NCBI GenBank assembly: GCA_030668425.1
Contig: DAOUTY010000083.1
Coordinates: 1 to 7,381 of the forward strand
DNA from: Chloroflexota bacterium
Lineage (GTDB): Bacteria > Chloroflexota > Dehalococcoidia > SZUA-161
Reading direction: 5' to 3'
Length of the DNA stretch: 7,381 bases
The translations under genes and the position numbers were made by a program. The notes beneath the pieces were generated by a model, which had not been told where the DNA came from, ran no database searches, and saw only the letters and a list, made by a program, of their open reading frames with translations. Shown in pieces: positions 1 through 5,731 of this stretch (positions are counted from its first letter, which is position 1; every line of letters starts with the position of its first letter).

Positions 1-156
1 AACAAGGTGGACGGCAACCCCCATATGTCTTCCGTAGAGGAGCTGTATTACTACAGGATGTTCAAGAAGACATTGCCGGAACCTGTGTTCGATAGGCTGG
101 TAGGCAGGTGGGACCCTGCGAGGCCGGATTTCTTCCTGCGGAAGGCCGGTTCGTAG
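1..156 (+). CDS. C-terminal end of a probable asparagine synthase (glutamine-hydrolysing), 5' end outside window
   Basis: Frame 1 is open from the window edge to a TAG at 154-156, giving 51 residues. The segment EELYYYRMFKKTLPE followed by VGRW resembles the extreme C-terminus of AsnB-type asparagine synthases. There an NTP-T-KEAYYYR-IFEE-FP stretch is followed by a V-x-RW element. If correct, the missing N-terminal part would carry the glutamine amidotransferase and ATP-pyrophosphatase domains that make asparagine from aspartate. The call rests on one short tail without catalytic residues, so it is tentative; the reading frame itself is convincing. The next gene on the same strand starts 210 bases downstream. 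No clear terminator is visible between them. Confidence 0.45.
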   Translation, partial: NKVDGNPHMSSVEELYYYRMFKKTLPEPVFDRLVGRWDPARPDFFLRKAGS

Positions 157-366
157 ACTGAATACATGAATGCTGACCTCGAGCGTGAGTGTGAAGCGGG
201 GCGCATCAAGGTCGCATGAAGCCAATGAAAAACGCAAACCGAAAAATGCAGAGTGGAGCTGGCGGGTTGATCAAGATTATCGCAAGCTCTGTGATAGCTG
301 CCAGGGGCAAGGCCAGGCAATTTTGACTTTTACACTTTTCAACCTTCACTTTGCAGTGTAGTTTTC

Positions 367-1215
367 ATGAAATGGACCATCCTGGGCTCCGGGGGGTGCA
401 TGGTCATCCCCAAACCCCTATGCCGATGCCCGGTCTGCCGGGAAGCCAGGGATAAGGGTATTCCCTATGCCAGGGCAGGCCCCTCCGCTTTTCTTCACGA
501 TCTCAATCTGTTGATCGACACGCCTGCGGAGATTGTGAGCATGTTGAACCGCTCGCGCATCCGCCGCGTTGATTACCTGACCTTCACCCATCTCGATCCT
601 GATCATACGGAAGGGTTCCGGGTAGTAGAGCAGATCGCGCTGGATTTTCGTACCTGGCGTGCCTATCCAGAGAAACAGATTTGCTTGCTCCTGCCGGAAC
701 AGCTAGCGGAGCCCTTGCGAGAGATCCGGTCTCAGTATGGGCCCCTGCTGGATTTCTACCAGGAGAGCGGCTTCGTACGGCTCCATCTTTTCAGGGATAG
801 AATCGAGGTTGGAGGCATGGGGATCACGGCCATCCCTGTTGACCGGGGTCGCCAGACCTCCTTCGTGTATGTCTTTGAGAAGTCAGGGCGCAAGGTGGTT
901 TACGCTCCATGCGATATCAAGCCCTTCCCGGAGCATCTAAAAGAGGTTCAGCAAGCCGATCTGCTGATCATCCAGCCAGGGATATTTGAGAAGGGGTTGA
1001 AACACGGTTTCAGGTATCCTCCCGAACATGTCTCCAGAACCACCCTCTATACCTACGAGCAGACCTTGGAACTGGCGGCGCGCATCCAGGCTAAAAAAGT
1101 CCTGTTCGTTCATCTGGAGGAGTACTGGAACCGCAGCCATGACGACTACCGCGCCCTGGAATCGAAGAACAAAGCGATCCGCTTTGCCTATGATGGCATG
1201 CAGGTGACCGTGTAA
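367..1215 (+). CDS. PhnP-like metallo-beta-lactamase-fold hydrolase with altered metal ligands
   Basis: This is a 282-residue cytoplasmic protein without signal peptide or membrane segment. The N-terminus (WTILGSGG, residues 3-10) is the first strand of the fold. It is followed by a C-x-C-x2-C cluster at C19, C21 and C24, as in PhnP-family phosphodiesterases, where such cysteines bind a structural zinc. The core motif at residues 74-80 reads THLDPDH, i.e. H-x-D-x-D-H instead of the usual H-x-H-x-D-H. The loop that normally supplies the next histidine reads PVDRG (157-161). A later ligand Asp is plausible at D183 (PCD), and a terminal histidine at H249 (FVHLEE). I infer a phosphodiesterase or related hydrolase; the substrate is unknown. 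There is no obvious Shine-Dalgarno before the ATG, but the protein starts exactly where the fold should. Confidence 0.8.
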   Translation: MKWTILGSGGCMVIPKPLCRCPVCREARDKGIPYARAGPSAFLHDLNLLIDTPAEIVSMLNRSRIRRVDYLTFTHLDPDHTEGFRVVEQIALDFRTWRAYPEKQICLLLPEQLAEPLREIRSQYGPLLDFYQESGFVRLHLFRDRIEVGGMGITAIPVDRGRQTSFVYVFEKSGRKVVYAPCDIKPFPEHLKEVQQADLLIIQPGIFEKGLKHGFRYPPEHVSRTTLYTYEQTLELAARIQAKKVLFVHLEEYWNRSHDDYRALESKNKAIRFAYDGMQVTV

Positions 1216-1237
1216 AACGTGCTCGAAACCACCCGGG

Positions 1238-1296
1238 CTCACCAAGTAAAACGAAAGGTAAAACCTTCAAGAAGAGCTTTGTGTTGGTTTGGTGAG
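1238..1296. repeat. Inverted repeat between convergent genes
   Basis: CTCACCAA at 1238-1245 is perfectly complementary to TTGGTGAG at 1289-1296. An AAAG/CTTT pair and a small hairpin AAGGT/ACCTT (1255-1267) lie inside. It sits 22 bases after the MBL gene stop and 67 bases beyond the stop of the opposing glycosylase gene. A bidirectional terminator is possible, although the only T-run (1354-1360) is about 58 bases further on and not adjacent to a stem. Confidence 0.3.
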
Positions 1297-1363
1297 GAAG
1301 AGGTCCGAATCTCCTCCGGGGAGCTTTACAAGACAATATCAAGTTAAGCACTCTTTTTTTGGC

Positions 1364-2074
1364 TCAACGTTGTATGAGATGAAGGCAGATCTGTCTCAGG
1401 CAACATTGATCGCAAAGGGGAACCTTCTTACACACCTCTTTGCCGTGGCGGACGAGGAGAGCGTGGTATTCATTGAACAGCTTTTCATCGGGGGACAGGT
1501 TCTCCATGAACAGCGCCTGGAAAGTGGCATAGTTGCCTCGTGGTGGGCTCAGCCCCAGTCGGGAAAATATGCGTTGGGTGTAGGCGTCAATGACGAATAC
1601 CGGCTTGTGTGCGGCGTAGAGGATTATTGAATCCGCCGTTTCTGGGCCGATGCCGTGAATGGAGAGAAGCTCTCTGCGGAGGCTGGGGACATCGAGAGAG
1701 AAAAGTCTCTCCAGAGAGTCCTGGTAAGCGTTCCCTAGATACTCGATGAAGGATTTGAGCTTTAGCGCCTTGGCATTGTAGTAACCAGAGGGGTAGATGA
1801 GTTCCGCCAGCTCGTCGAGGGGGAGCTGACGCAGGGATAGAGGGTCCAGGGCTTCTGCCTGTTTCAGGTTGAGAATAGCCTTCTCTACATTTCCCCAGGC
1901 TGCGGATTGAGTGAGGATAGCGCCTACGATGACCTCGAAGGGCGAATCTGCTGGCCACCAGTGCTGGGGTCCGTAGTGATTGAAGAAGAGGCGGTAGACT
2001 TCAGTTAGTTGTCGCTCCAGAGGGCGATGGCCACTTCTGCCCGTATCTGATTCTGCGCGTTCCAGACTATCCAT
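1364..2074 (-). CDS. Endonuclease III-related HhH-GPD DNA glycosylase with 4Fe-4S cluster (COG2231/MagIII-like)
   Basis: This 236-residue protein belongs to the helix-hairpin-helix-GPD base-excision repair superfamily. The HhH core is LLSIHGIGPETADSI (residues 136-150), followed by the conserved catalytic aspartate D163 in FVIDAYTQRI. C215, C221, C224 (or C225) and C230 form a C-x5-C-x2-C-x5-C cluster motif, one residue shorter in its first gap than E. coli Nth. The position of the Nth lyase lysine (K120) is E145 here. I therefore expect a glycosylase without bifunctional AP-lyase activity, as in the endonuclease III-related group that includes H. pylori MagIII (3-methyladenine glycosylase). 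The damaged base recognised is unknown. The ATG lacks a strong Shine-Dalgarno, but it lies only 21 bases after the trmO stop, so coupling to trmO is likely. The first 18 residues precede the conserved domain. Confidence 0.85.
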   Translation of the reverse strand: MDSLERAESDTGRSGHRPLERQLTEVYRLFFNHYGPQHWWPADSPFEVIVGAILTQSAAWGNVEKAILNLKQAEALDPLSLRQLPLDELAELIYPSGYYNAKALKLKSFIEYLGNAYQDSLERLFSLDVPSLRRELLSIHGIGPETADSIILYAAHKPVFVIDAYTQRIFSRLGLSPPRGNYATFQALFMENLSPDEKLFNEYHALLVRHGKEVCKKVPLCDQCCLRQICLHLIQR

Positions 2075-2095
2075 AAACGTGCCGGTCTCGAAAGG

Positions 2096-2575
2096 TTACT
2101 TTGTGTCCAGATGGTGCAACTTGTGCACCCAATCGGGTACCGTGGCTTGAGCGGCTGCATCGCTGGGGAAATAGGCCTTGATGTCCACCACGGGTGTGTC
2201 ATCGATGGCATCGAGCCCTACGACCCTGAGCACGTTGCCCCTTCGCTCCAGGAGTTTCACTACTGCAACCCCCAGCGGGTTAGGCCGGACTGGGCTGCGT
2301 GTGGCGAGCACCCCGACAAGAGGCAGGTCTGGCCTCCCTTGAGGGTGGGTTTTGGACATGGAACTCTCCCAGGCATGAGATCGATGCATCCAGAAAAGGA
2401 CTATTATGTGGGAGAAGTCGTCCAAGCCGTCCATGGCACCCTCGAAGCCGGGATTGAATACAATCTCGGACACTATCTCTTTCCAGCAACGCTTTCCCAC
2501 CTCTTTGATTTCGTTCTTGACTGTGGCGATGGGTTTTAGCACTATCGGTGCCGGTCTTGCTTCTTCCTGGTCCAA
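2096..2575 (-). CDS. trmO: TrmO-family tRNA (N6-threonylcarbamoyladenosine37-N6)-methyltransferase (TsaA-like)
   Basis: TrmO uses S-adenosylmethionine to methylate t6A at position 37 of certain tRNAs, tuning decoding. The whole beta-barrel TsaA domain is present: the opening strand LKPIATVKNEIKEVG, DGLDDFSHIIVLFWMHR, HPQGRPDLPLVGVLATRSP followed by VRPNPLGVAVV, then GLDAIDDTPVVDIKAYFPSDA near the C-terminus. The ATRSP-x-RPNP-x-G block is the family signature. I place the start at the TTG at 2573-2575 because AAGGAG lies six bases upstream, giving 159 residues. A second TTG at 2615-2617 would add 14 hydrophilic residues and is preceded by GAGGGG nine bases away. The gene lies 148 bases after the permease gene and 21 before the glycosylase gene on the same strand. 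The family call is strong; which tRNAs are modified cannot be read here. Confidence 0.9.
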   Translation of the reverse strand: MDQEEARPAPIVLKPIATVKNEIKEVGKRCWKEIVSEIVFNPGFEGAMDGLDDFSHIIVLFWMHRSHAWESSMSKTHPQGRPDLPLVGVLATRSPVRPNPLGVAVVKLLERRGNVLRVVGLDAIDDTPVVDIKAYFPSDAAAQATVPDWVHKLHHLDTK

Positions 2576-2581
2576 CTCACT

Positions 2582-2587
2582 CTCCTT
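2582..2587 (-). promoter_or_regulatory. Ribosome binding site deciding the trmO start
   Basis: AAGGAG on the minus strand with a six-base spacer (AGTGAG) to TTG at 2575-2573. It is a better match and better spaced than the GAGGGG (2632-2627) that would serve the upstream TTG at 2617. Confidence 0.55.
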
Positions 2588-2622
2588 CTTCGGTCGTTGG
2601 TGTTCATCGAACTTCAAAGAGC

Positions 2623-2644
2623 GATACCCCTCGTGTTTGGTATC
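2623..2644 (-). repeat. Small hairpin in the trmO upstream region
   Basis: On the minus strand GATACC (2644-2639) and GGTATC (2628-2623) form a perfect 6-bp stem with a 10-base loop. The alternative Shine-Dalgarno GAGGGG lies across the loop and descending stem. The hairpin would reduce initiation at TTG 2617, or may simply be chance. Confidence 0.3.
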
Positions 2645-2680
2645 AGAATCTTGAAGAAAGCTCCTATCCTATTGAATTGG

Positions 2681-2725
2681 TGGACAAGTCCAGTGGGTTT
2701 ACGGTGCCGCAAGGACGCAAGTCCT
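2681..2725. repeat. Pair of related short palindromes after the permease gene
   Basis: TGGAC-AA-GTCCA (2681-2692) and AGGAC-GCAA-GTCCT (2712-2725) share the GGAC/AAGTCC core and start 31 bases apart. The second overlaps the permease stop codon (2724-2726). They fall in the 148-base gap before trmO. Neither is followed by a T-run, so they do not look like intrinsic terminators. Confidence 0.3.
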
Positions 2726-4034
2726 ATTCGTATCTCAATGCCTCGATGGGGTCCAGGTTGGAGGCGCGATGAGCCGGATAGAGCGCAGCCAAGAGGGCGA
2801 TTATCGTACTCAGGGCGATGACACCTACAATTAGCCACCAAGGGAATACTGAGATCTTAAAGGTCTCGAAATCCTTGAGGAAGGTAATGTGTGAAACCCA
2901 GTTGATGGCAGAGCCAAGGGCATAGGCGATGGCCACGCCAATTATTCCCCCTAGGAAACCTATGCTCGCCCCTTCTACGGTGAATAAGAGGCGAATTGTA
3001 CTCTTGGATGCTCCCACTGCCTTCATCACCCCGATTTCCCTGGTGCGCTCGTAGATGGCCATGATCAATGTGTTGATGACCCCCAGTGAGGCCACTCCCA
3101 GGGCGATCAGACCGAAGGCGCTGAGAACTGCTTGTATGATACCGAAGATGGTACCGATTACTCCCAACACGTCATCGGATGTCATTGCGCCCAAACCAAG
3201 GTCTTCGATTTCCTGAGCTACCTGAGCCGCATACTGGCTGCCATCGACTTTTGCTTGCAGGATAGAAGGTGGTAGTTCATCAGAATACATGTTGGGGCTA
3301 TCTGCCCAAAAGCGGGCAATTTCTTTACCGTCCTCGATGGAAATCATGATCTCCGTCGAATTCACCGTCTTCTCAGCTACGCCCACTATCTCAAAGTTGA
3401 AGTCCTTGATCTCGCTGGGCAATCCAAAGATGCCCTTGGCCTGCTTTACCTGTATCACGAGCTTTTGACCTAGAGCATCCTGCGGTTGCTGGAAACCAAA
3501 GGATTCGAGGTACCCATTGGCGATAATGCATTCTCCTAGAGACTGGTCAGTGATATGCCTTCCCGCCACAAGCTGCCTCATCTCTGCCTGATACGCTGGA
3601 AGAGAACTGAGCGCAGTACGGAACTTCGCTTCTGCCCCCTGCAATCTCACCGAATCTGCCGTGAGCAATATATAGGGGTCAGTACGTTCTACATGCTCTA
3701 GAGCTTCAATATCCTCCCTATTCTGCGCTGTCAATGGCTTCAGGTCGAAACGGCTCCCCCCCTCGTCCTCAGATATCTCTTCGGGTTTGCCACCGAACAT
3801 AGGCCCTGTGAAACCTATCTCAAATACCTGCTCAGAATAGGCGACCATAACCACGTTTGGTGGCATCATGGCTCGGATCTGAGCGGTAAGGAACCCCTCC
3901 ACTCCGATCCCCAGGGAGAGAAGCAATGAGACCAGGCTGGCTCCGATGACCACGGCCAGGATAGTCAGAGAACTGCGCAGCTTCCTGCGTCCCAGGTTGA
4001 AAAAAGCGCTACGCAGAAAGTCTAATAAACTCAC
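2724..4034 (-). CDS. MacB/FtsX-type ABC transporter permease
   Basis: This 436-residue membrane protein has the 1+3 helix topology of the MacB/LolCE class. The first helix is about residues 21-45 (after the basic GRRKLRSS). A large extracytoplasmic domain covers about 46-290. Three more helices lie near 291-325, 350-378 and 399-420. Family hallmarks are IYERTREIGVMKAVGAS (327-343) and the C-terminal ALYPAHRASNLDPIEALRYE (417-436). Such proteins transmit ATPase movement to the periplasmic or outer face (mechanotransmission) rather than forming a classical pore. Substrates range from peptides and macrolides to lipoproteins, and this sequence does not reveal which. The GTG start is four bases after the ATPase stop, implying translational coupling. 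No periplasmic adaptor gene (MacA-like) is in the window, so a partner, if needed, is elsewhere. Confidence 0.9.
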   Translation of the reverse strand: MSLLDFLRSAFFNLGRRKLRSSLTILAVVIGASLVSLLLSLGIGVEGFLTAQIRAMMPPNVVMVAYSEQVFEIGFTGPMFGGKPEEISEDEGGSRFDLKPLTAQNREDIEALEHVERTDPYILLTADSVRLQGAEAKFRTALSSLPAYQAEMRQLVAGRHITDQSLGECIIANGYLESFGFQQPQDALGQKLVIQVKQAKGIFGLPSEIKDFNFEIVGVAEKTVNSTEIMISIEDGKEIARFWADSPNMYSDELPPSILQAKVDGSQYAAQVAQEIEDLGLGAMTSDDVLGVIGTIFGIIQAVLSAFGLIALGVASLGVINTLIMAIYERTREIGVMKAVGASKSTIRLLFTVEGASIGFLGGIIGVAIAYALGSAINWVSHITFLKDFETFKISVFPWWLIVGVIALSTIIALLAALYPAHRASNLDPIEALRYE

Positions 4035-4038
4035 AACA

Positions 4039-4719
4039 TTACTTTCTATCGGCTGCCCCGGCTATTTGCCCGTCAAACATTTGAATCATGCGATCTGCGT
4101 GCTCTGCGGTTTTCAGGTCATGGGTAACCAGCACAAGTGTTATCCCTCTTTCCTTATTCAGACTGGTCAGGAGCCCCATGATTTGTTCGCTGGTTTTGCT
4201 GTCGAGGTTTCCAGTAGGCTCATCTGCAAGCAGGATCTTTGGGTTATTTACCAGAGCGCGGGCGATAGCAACCCGCTGCCTCTCTCCTCCTGAAAGTTGA
4301 CTTGGCGTGTGCTTCAAACGGCCGGAAAGCCCTACTGTTTTCATGACCTCCTCGGCTATTTGATTGCGCTTTCTCAAAGGGACTCTGGCGAACACCAGGG
4401 GCAGGGACACATTTTCCAGGGCAGAGTGAGTGGATTGCAGGTTAAAGGTTTGAAATACGACCCCCACCTTTTTGTTGCGATAGGAAGAAAGCTCTTTGTC
4501 GCTGGCTTTGCTGAGGTCTTGGCCATCGACCTCGATTCTTCCAGTGGTGGGGGAATCGAGGCCTCCTATAATGTTAAGGAGTGTGCTCTTGCCCGATCCT
4601 GAAGGGCCGACGATGGATACAAATTCACCCTCGCTGATCTCCAGGTTTATGCTGGCCAGGGCGTTGATTGTCTCTCGCCCCATGCGGTACAACCGCCAAA
4701 CATTGTGTAGTTCGATCAT
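4039..4719 (-). CDS. ABC transporter ATP-binding protein, MacB/LolD type
   Basis: This is a 226-residue cytoplasmic ATPase with every catalytic motif intact: Walker A GPSGSGKST (38-46), Q-loop Q90 in VVFQTFNL, signature LSGGERQ (142-148), Walker B ILLADEP with catalytic E167, D-loop NLDS, and switch histidine H200 in LVTHD. The length and the GGLDSPTTG segment are typical of the LolD/MacB/FtsE-like class that pairs with FtsX-fold permeases. That agrees with the permease gene four bases downstream. The ATG is preceded by GAGAAGG at an unusually short spacing of two bases. An extended -10 promoter about 34 bases upstream would drive this gene, the permease and perhaps trmO and the glycosylase gene. 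Confidence 0.93.
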   Translation of the reverse strand: MIELHNVWRLYRMGRETINALASINLEISEGEFVSIVGPSGSGKSTLLNIIGGLDSPTTGRIEVDGQDLSKASDKELSSYRNKKVGVVFQTFNLQSTHSALENVSLPLVFARVPLRKRNQIAEEVMKTVGLSGRLKHTPSQLSGGERQRVAIARALVNNPKILLADEPTGNLDSKTSEQIMGLLTSLNKERGITLVLVTHDLKTAEHADRMIQMFDGQIAGAADRK

Positions 4720-4752
4720 GGCCTTCTCATTCTCAGGTGCAGTGCGGACTAT

Positions 4753-4761
4753 AGTATAGCA
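4753..4761 (-). promoter_or_regulatory. Extended -10 promoter of the ABC operon
   Basis: The minus strand reads TGC-TATACT (4761-4753), an extended -10. No good -35 lies 16-18 bases upstream. Transcription would begin near 4746, leaving a leader of about 27 bases before the ATPase ATG at 4719. The hexamer lies inside the near-palindrome CTATACTATAG (4759-4749), which could also be a small operator. Confidence 0.5.
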
Positions 4762-4860
4762 TGTCAGTAGTTGTGAGTGGTTTCAGATTGTGGCGGCAGC
4801 TATGAAGGTGCGACACGTTTTGCGCTCGAAGACCTGGCGGAGTCGAGAGGAATAACGGCT

Positions 4861-5172
4861 CTAGGTCTGGGAACTGTCAATCTCTTCCATTCCCCAACTT
4901 TGCATCATCTTCTTGATTCGTTCTGCAAGTTTGGGGTTGTCCCTCAGTCGTTGGATGAAGACGGGACAACCTTCGAGGAGGAAATTCTGCGTAGCTGAGG
5001 CAAGTTCAGCAAAGTATCTGGACATGGTGGCATCATCAGTAACTAAGGATGAATTTGGTAGCTGCCTTCTGATGTCGTCGGCAGTGAACCTCATCGGCAT
5101 TACGCAGGACTTATACCACGGGCATTCCTTGCACTGCACCACAGCAGAGGCTTCATCTAATATGTCGCTCAT
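4861..5172 (-). CDS. Small four-cysteine protein of unknown function
   Basis: This is a 103-residue soluble protein. Its N-terminal CKECPWYKSC gives C14-x2-C17-x5-C23, and the fourth cysteine is C69 in LLEGCPVF. Four cysteines with a tight N-terminal trio suggest a metal site (zinc or an iron-sulphur cluster); this is inference from spacing only. The C-terminal third (FIQRLRDNPKLAERIKKMM) is predicted helical and basic. I do not recognise the family. The start is well supported: AGGG lies six bases before the ATG, within AGGGAAGAAG. The ATG lies only 22 bases after the 3' end of tRNA-Glu on the same strand, so it is probably transcribed with the tRNA pair and released by tRNA processing. A TATAAT at 5193-5188 lacks a -35 and would leave a very short leader. 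Confidence 0.75.
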   Translation of the reverse strand: MSDILDEASAVVQCKECPWYKSCVMPMRFTADDIRRQLPNSSLVTDDATMSRYFAELASATQNFLLEGCPVFIQRLRDNPKLAERIKKMMQSWGMEEIDSSQT

Positions 5173-5194
5173 CTTCTTCCCTGTTCAATTATAC

Positions 5195-5271
5195 TGGTAG
5201 CGCATAGGGGATTCGAACCCCTGATCTCCGCCTTGAGAGGGCGGTGTCCTAGGCCGCTAGACGAATGCGCC
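5195..5271 (-). tRNA. tRNA-Glu (anticodon CTC)
   Basis: A full cloverleaf of 77 bases including an encoded CCA. The acceptor stem is GGCGCAT with ATGCGCT (G1-U72 wobble), with discriminator A. The D-arm closes with GTC/GAC. The anticodon stem CCGCC/GGCGG encloses the loop CTCTCAA, with anticodon CTC at 5237-5235. The T-arm is AGGGG-TTCGAAT-CCCCT. CTC reads the glutamate codon GAG. It lies 32 bases after tRNA-Gln in the same transcript direction. Confidence 0.97.
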
Positions 5272-5303
5272 ACTCTTACGCTGTTTGGTTGGAATCTCTC
5301 AAG

Positions 5304-5377
5304 TGGCTGGGGATCCAGGATTCGAACCTGGGCCCACGGATCCAGAGTCCGTTGTCCTACCGCTAGACTAATCCCCA
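5304..5377 (-). tRNA. tRNA-Gln (anticodon CTG)
   Basis: A 74-base cloverleaf including an encoded CCA. The acceptor stem is TGGGGAT with ATCCCCA (a U1-A72 pair, usual for bacterial tRNA-Gln), with discriminator G. The anticodon stem ACGGA/TCCGT encloses CTCTGGA, with anticodon CTG at 5345-5343. The T-arm is CCAGG-TTCGAAT-CCTGG. It reads the glutamine codon CAG. It is the first gene of the tRNA pair, with its promoter about 20 bases upstream. Confidence 0.97.
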
Positions 5378-5402
5378 GCGATTTCGAAGCTAACCCATGA
5401 GT

Positions 5403-5431
5403 ATTATAACAGTTAGAATCCACAGGTGCAA
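5403..5431 (-). promoter_or_regulatory. Promoter of the tRNA-Gln/tRNA-Glu transcript
   Basis: On the minus strand TTGCAC (5431-5426), a 17-base spacer and TATAAT (5408-5403). TG one base before the hexamer makes it an extended -10. Transcription should start near 5396, about 19 bases before the tRNA-Gln 5' end. Confidence 0.65.
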
Positions 5432-5731
5432 TTTGACGAAGCTTCTCAATACCCGCCCCCAGGCGCCAATGAGAAAATTGACATAATACTTCAGAGTCGC
5501 GTGTTGTGTTCGGGGGGCTACTATGATTAGGTTAAAAAATTCAATCCTCTGAGATTTCCCAGGAAGGCTAATGTACCGTGTTCTATACCTATCATATATG
5601 GCAAGAGTAATACAGCCTCAGATTTTGATCTCAAAGCTCCGTAGGCAAGTTTTGGAATGGTGCCTGGTATCGCGCATAATCCAGTGGATTCTTTGTTCAC
5701 TTATCAAACACCTGCAAAGAGCACAACTCAC
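5432..5731. other. 300-base gap between hydrolase and tRNA promoter; no convincing gene
   Basis: This AT-richer stretch separates the hydrolase stop from the tRNA promoter. It holds a possible interrupted hairpin at 5443-5475: outer TTCTCA/TGAGAA, inner CGCC/GGCG, unequal internal loops, no T-run. It also holds a 57-codon minus-strand ORF at 5527-5700 that starts with GTG immediately after an in-frame TAA and has only a weak AGG upstream. On the plus strand TTGACA occurs at 5478-5483 but has no -10 at the right distance. I see no intrinsic terminator for the hydrolase gene. Confidence 0.4.

Noticed and set aside
170..361. 63-codon plus-strand ORF in the 157-366 gap
   Set aside because: No ribosome binding site, no recognisable composition, and it overlaps a better initiated short frame at 216-326; neither is a firm gene.
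1351..1360. T-run as a terminator for the MBL gene
   Set aside because: No stable stem lies directly before it; the nearest stem (CTCC/GGAG around 1311-1323) is too far upstream.
1289..1630. 113-codon plus-strand ORF
   Set aside because: Mostly antisense to the glycosylase gene, whose domain motifs are unambiguous; no ribosome site.
2700..2730. Resemblance of GGACGCAAG to part of the c-di-GMP-I (GEMM) riboswitch
   Set aside because: Only one short string matches, the second stem and receptor elements are missing, and no plus-strand gene follows.
3946..4293. Plus-strand ORF across the ATPase-permease junction
   Set aside because: Antisense shadow of two well-supported ABC genes.
4777..4998. 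73-codon plus-strand ORF with protein-like start
   Set aside because: Mostly antisense to the four-cysteine gene, no ribosome site, and no homology I recognise.
5188..5193. TATAAT just after tRNA-Glu as a separate promoter for the four-cysteine gene
   Set aside because: No -35 or TGn extension, and the start would leave only about eight bases of leader without room for the AGGG site.
5195..5377. tRNA genes as an integration (att) site
   Set aside because: No repeated tRNA 3' segment, integrase or phage-like gene is present in the window.
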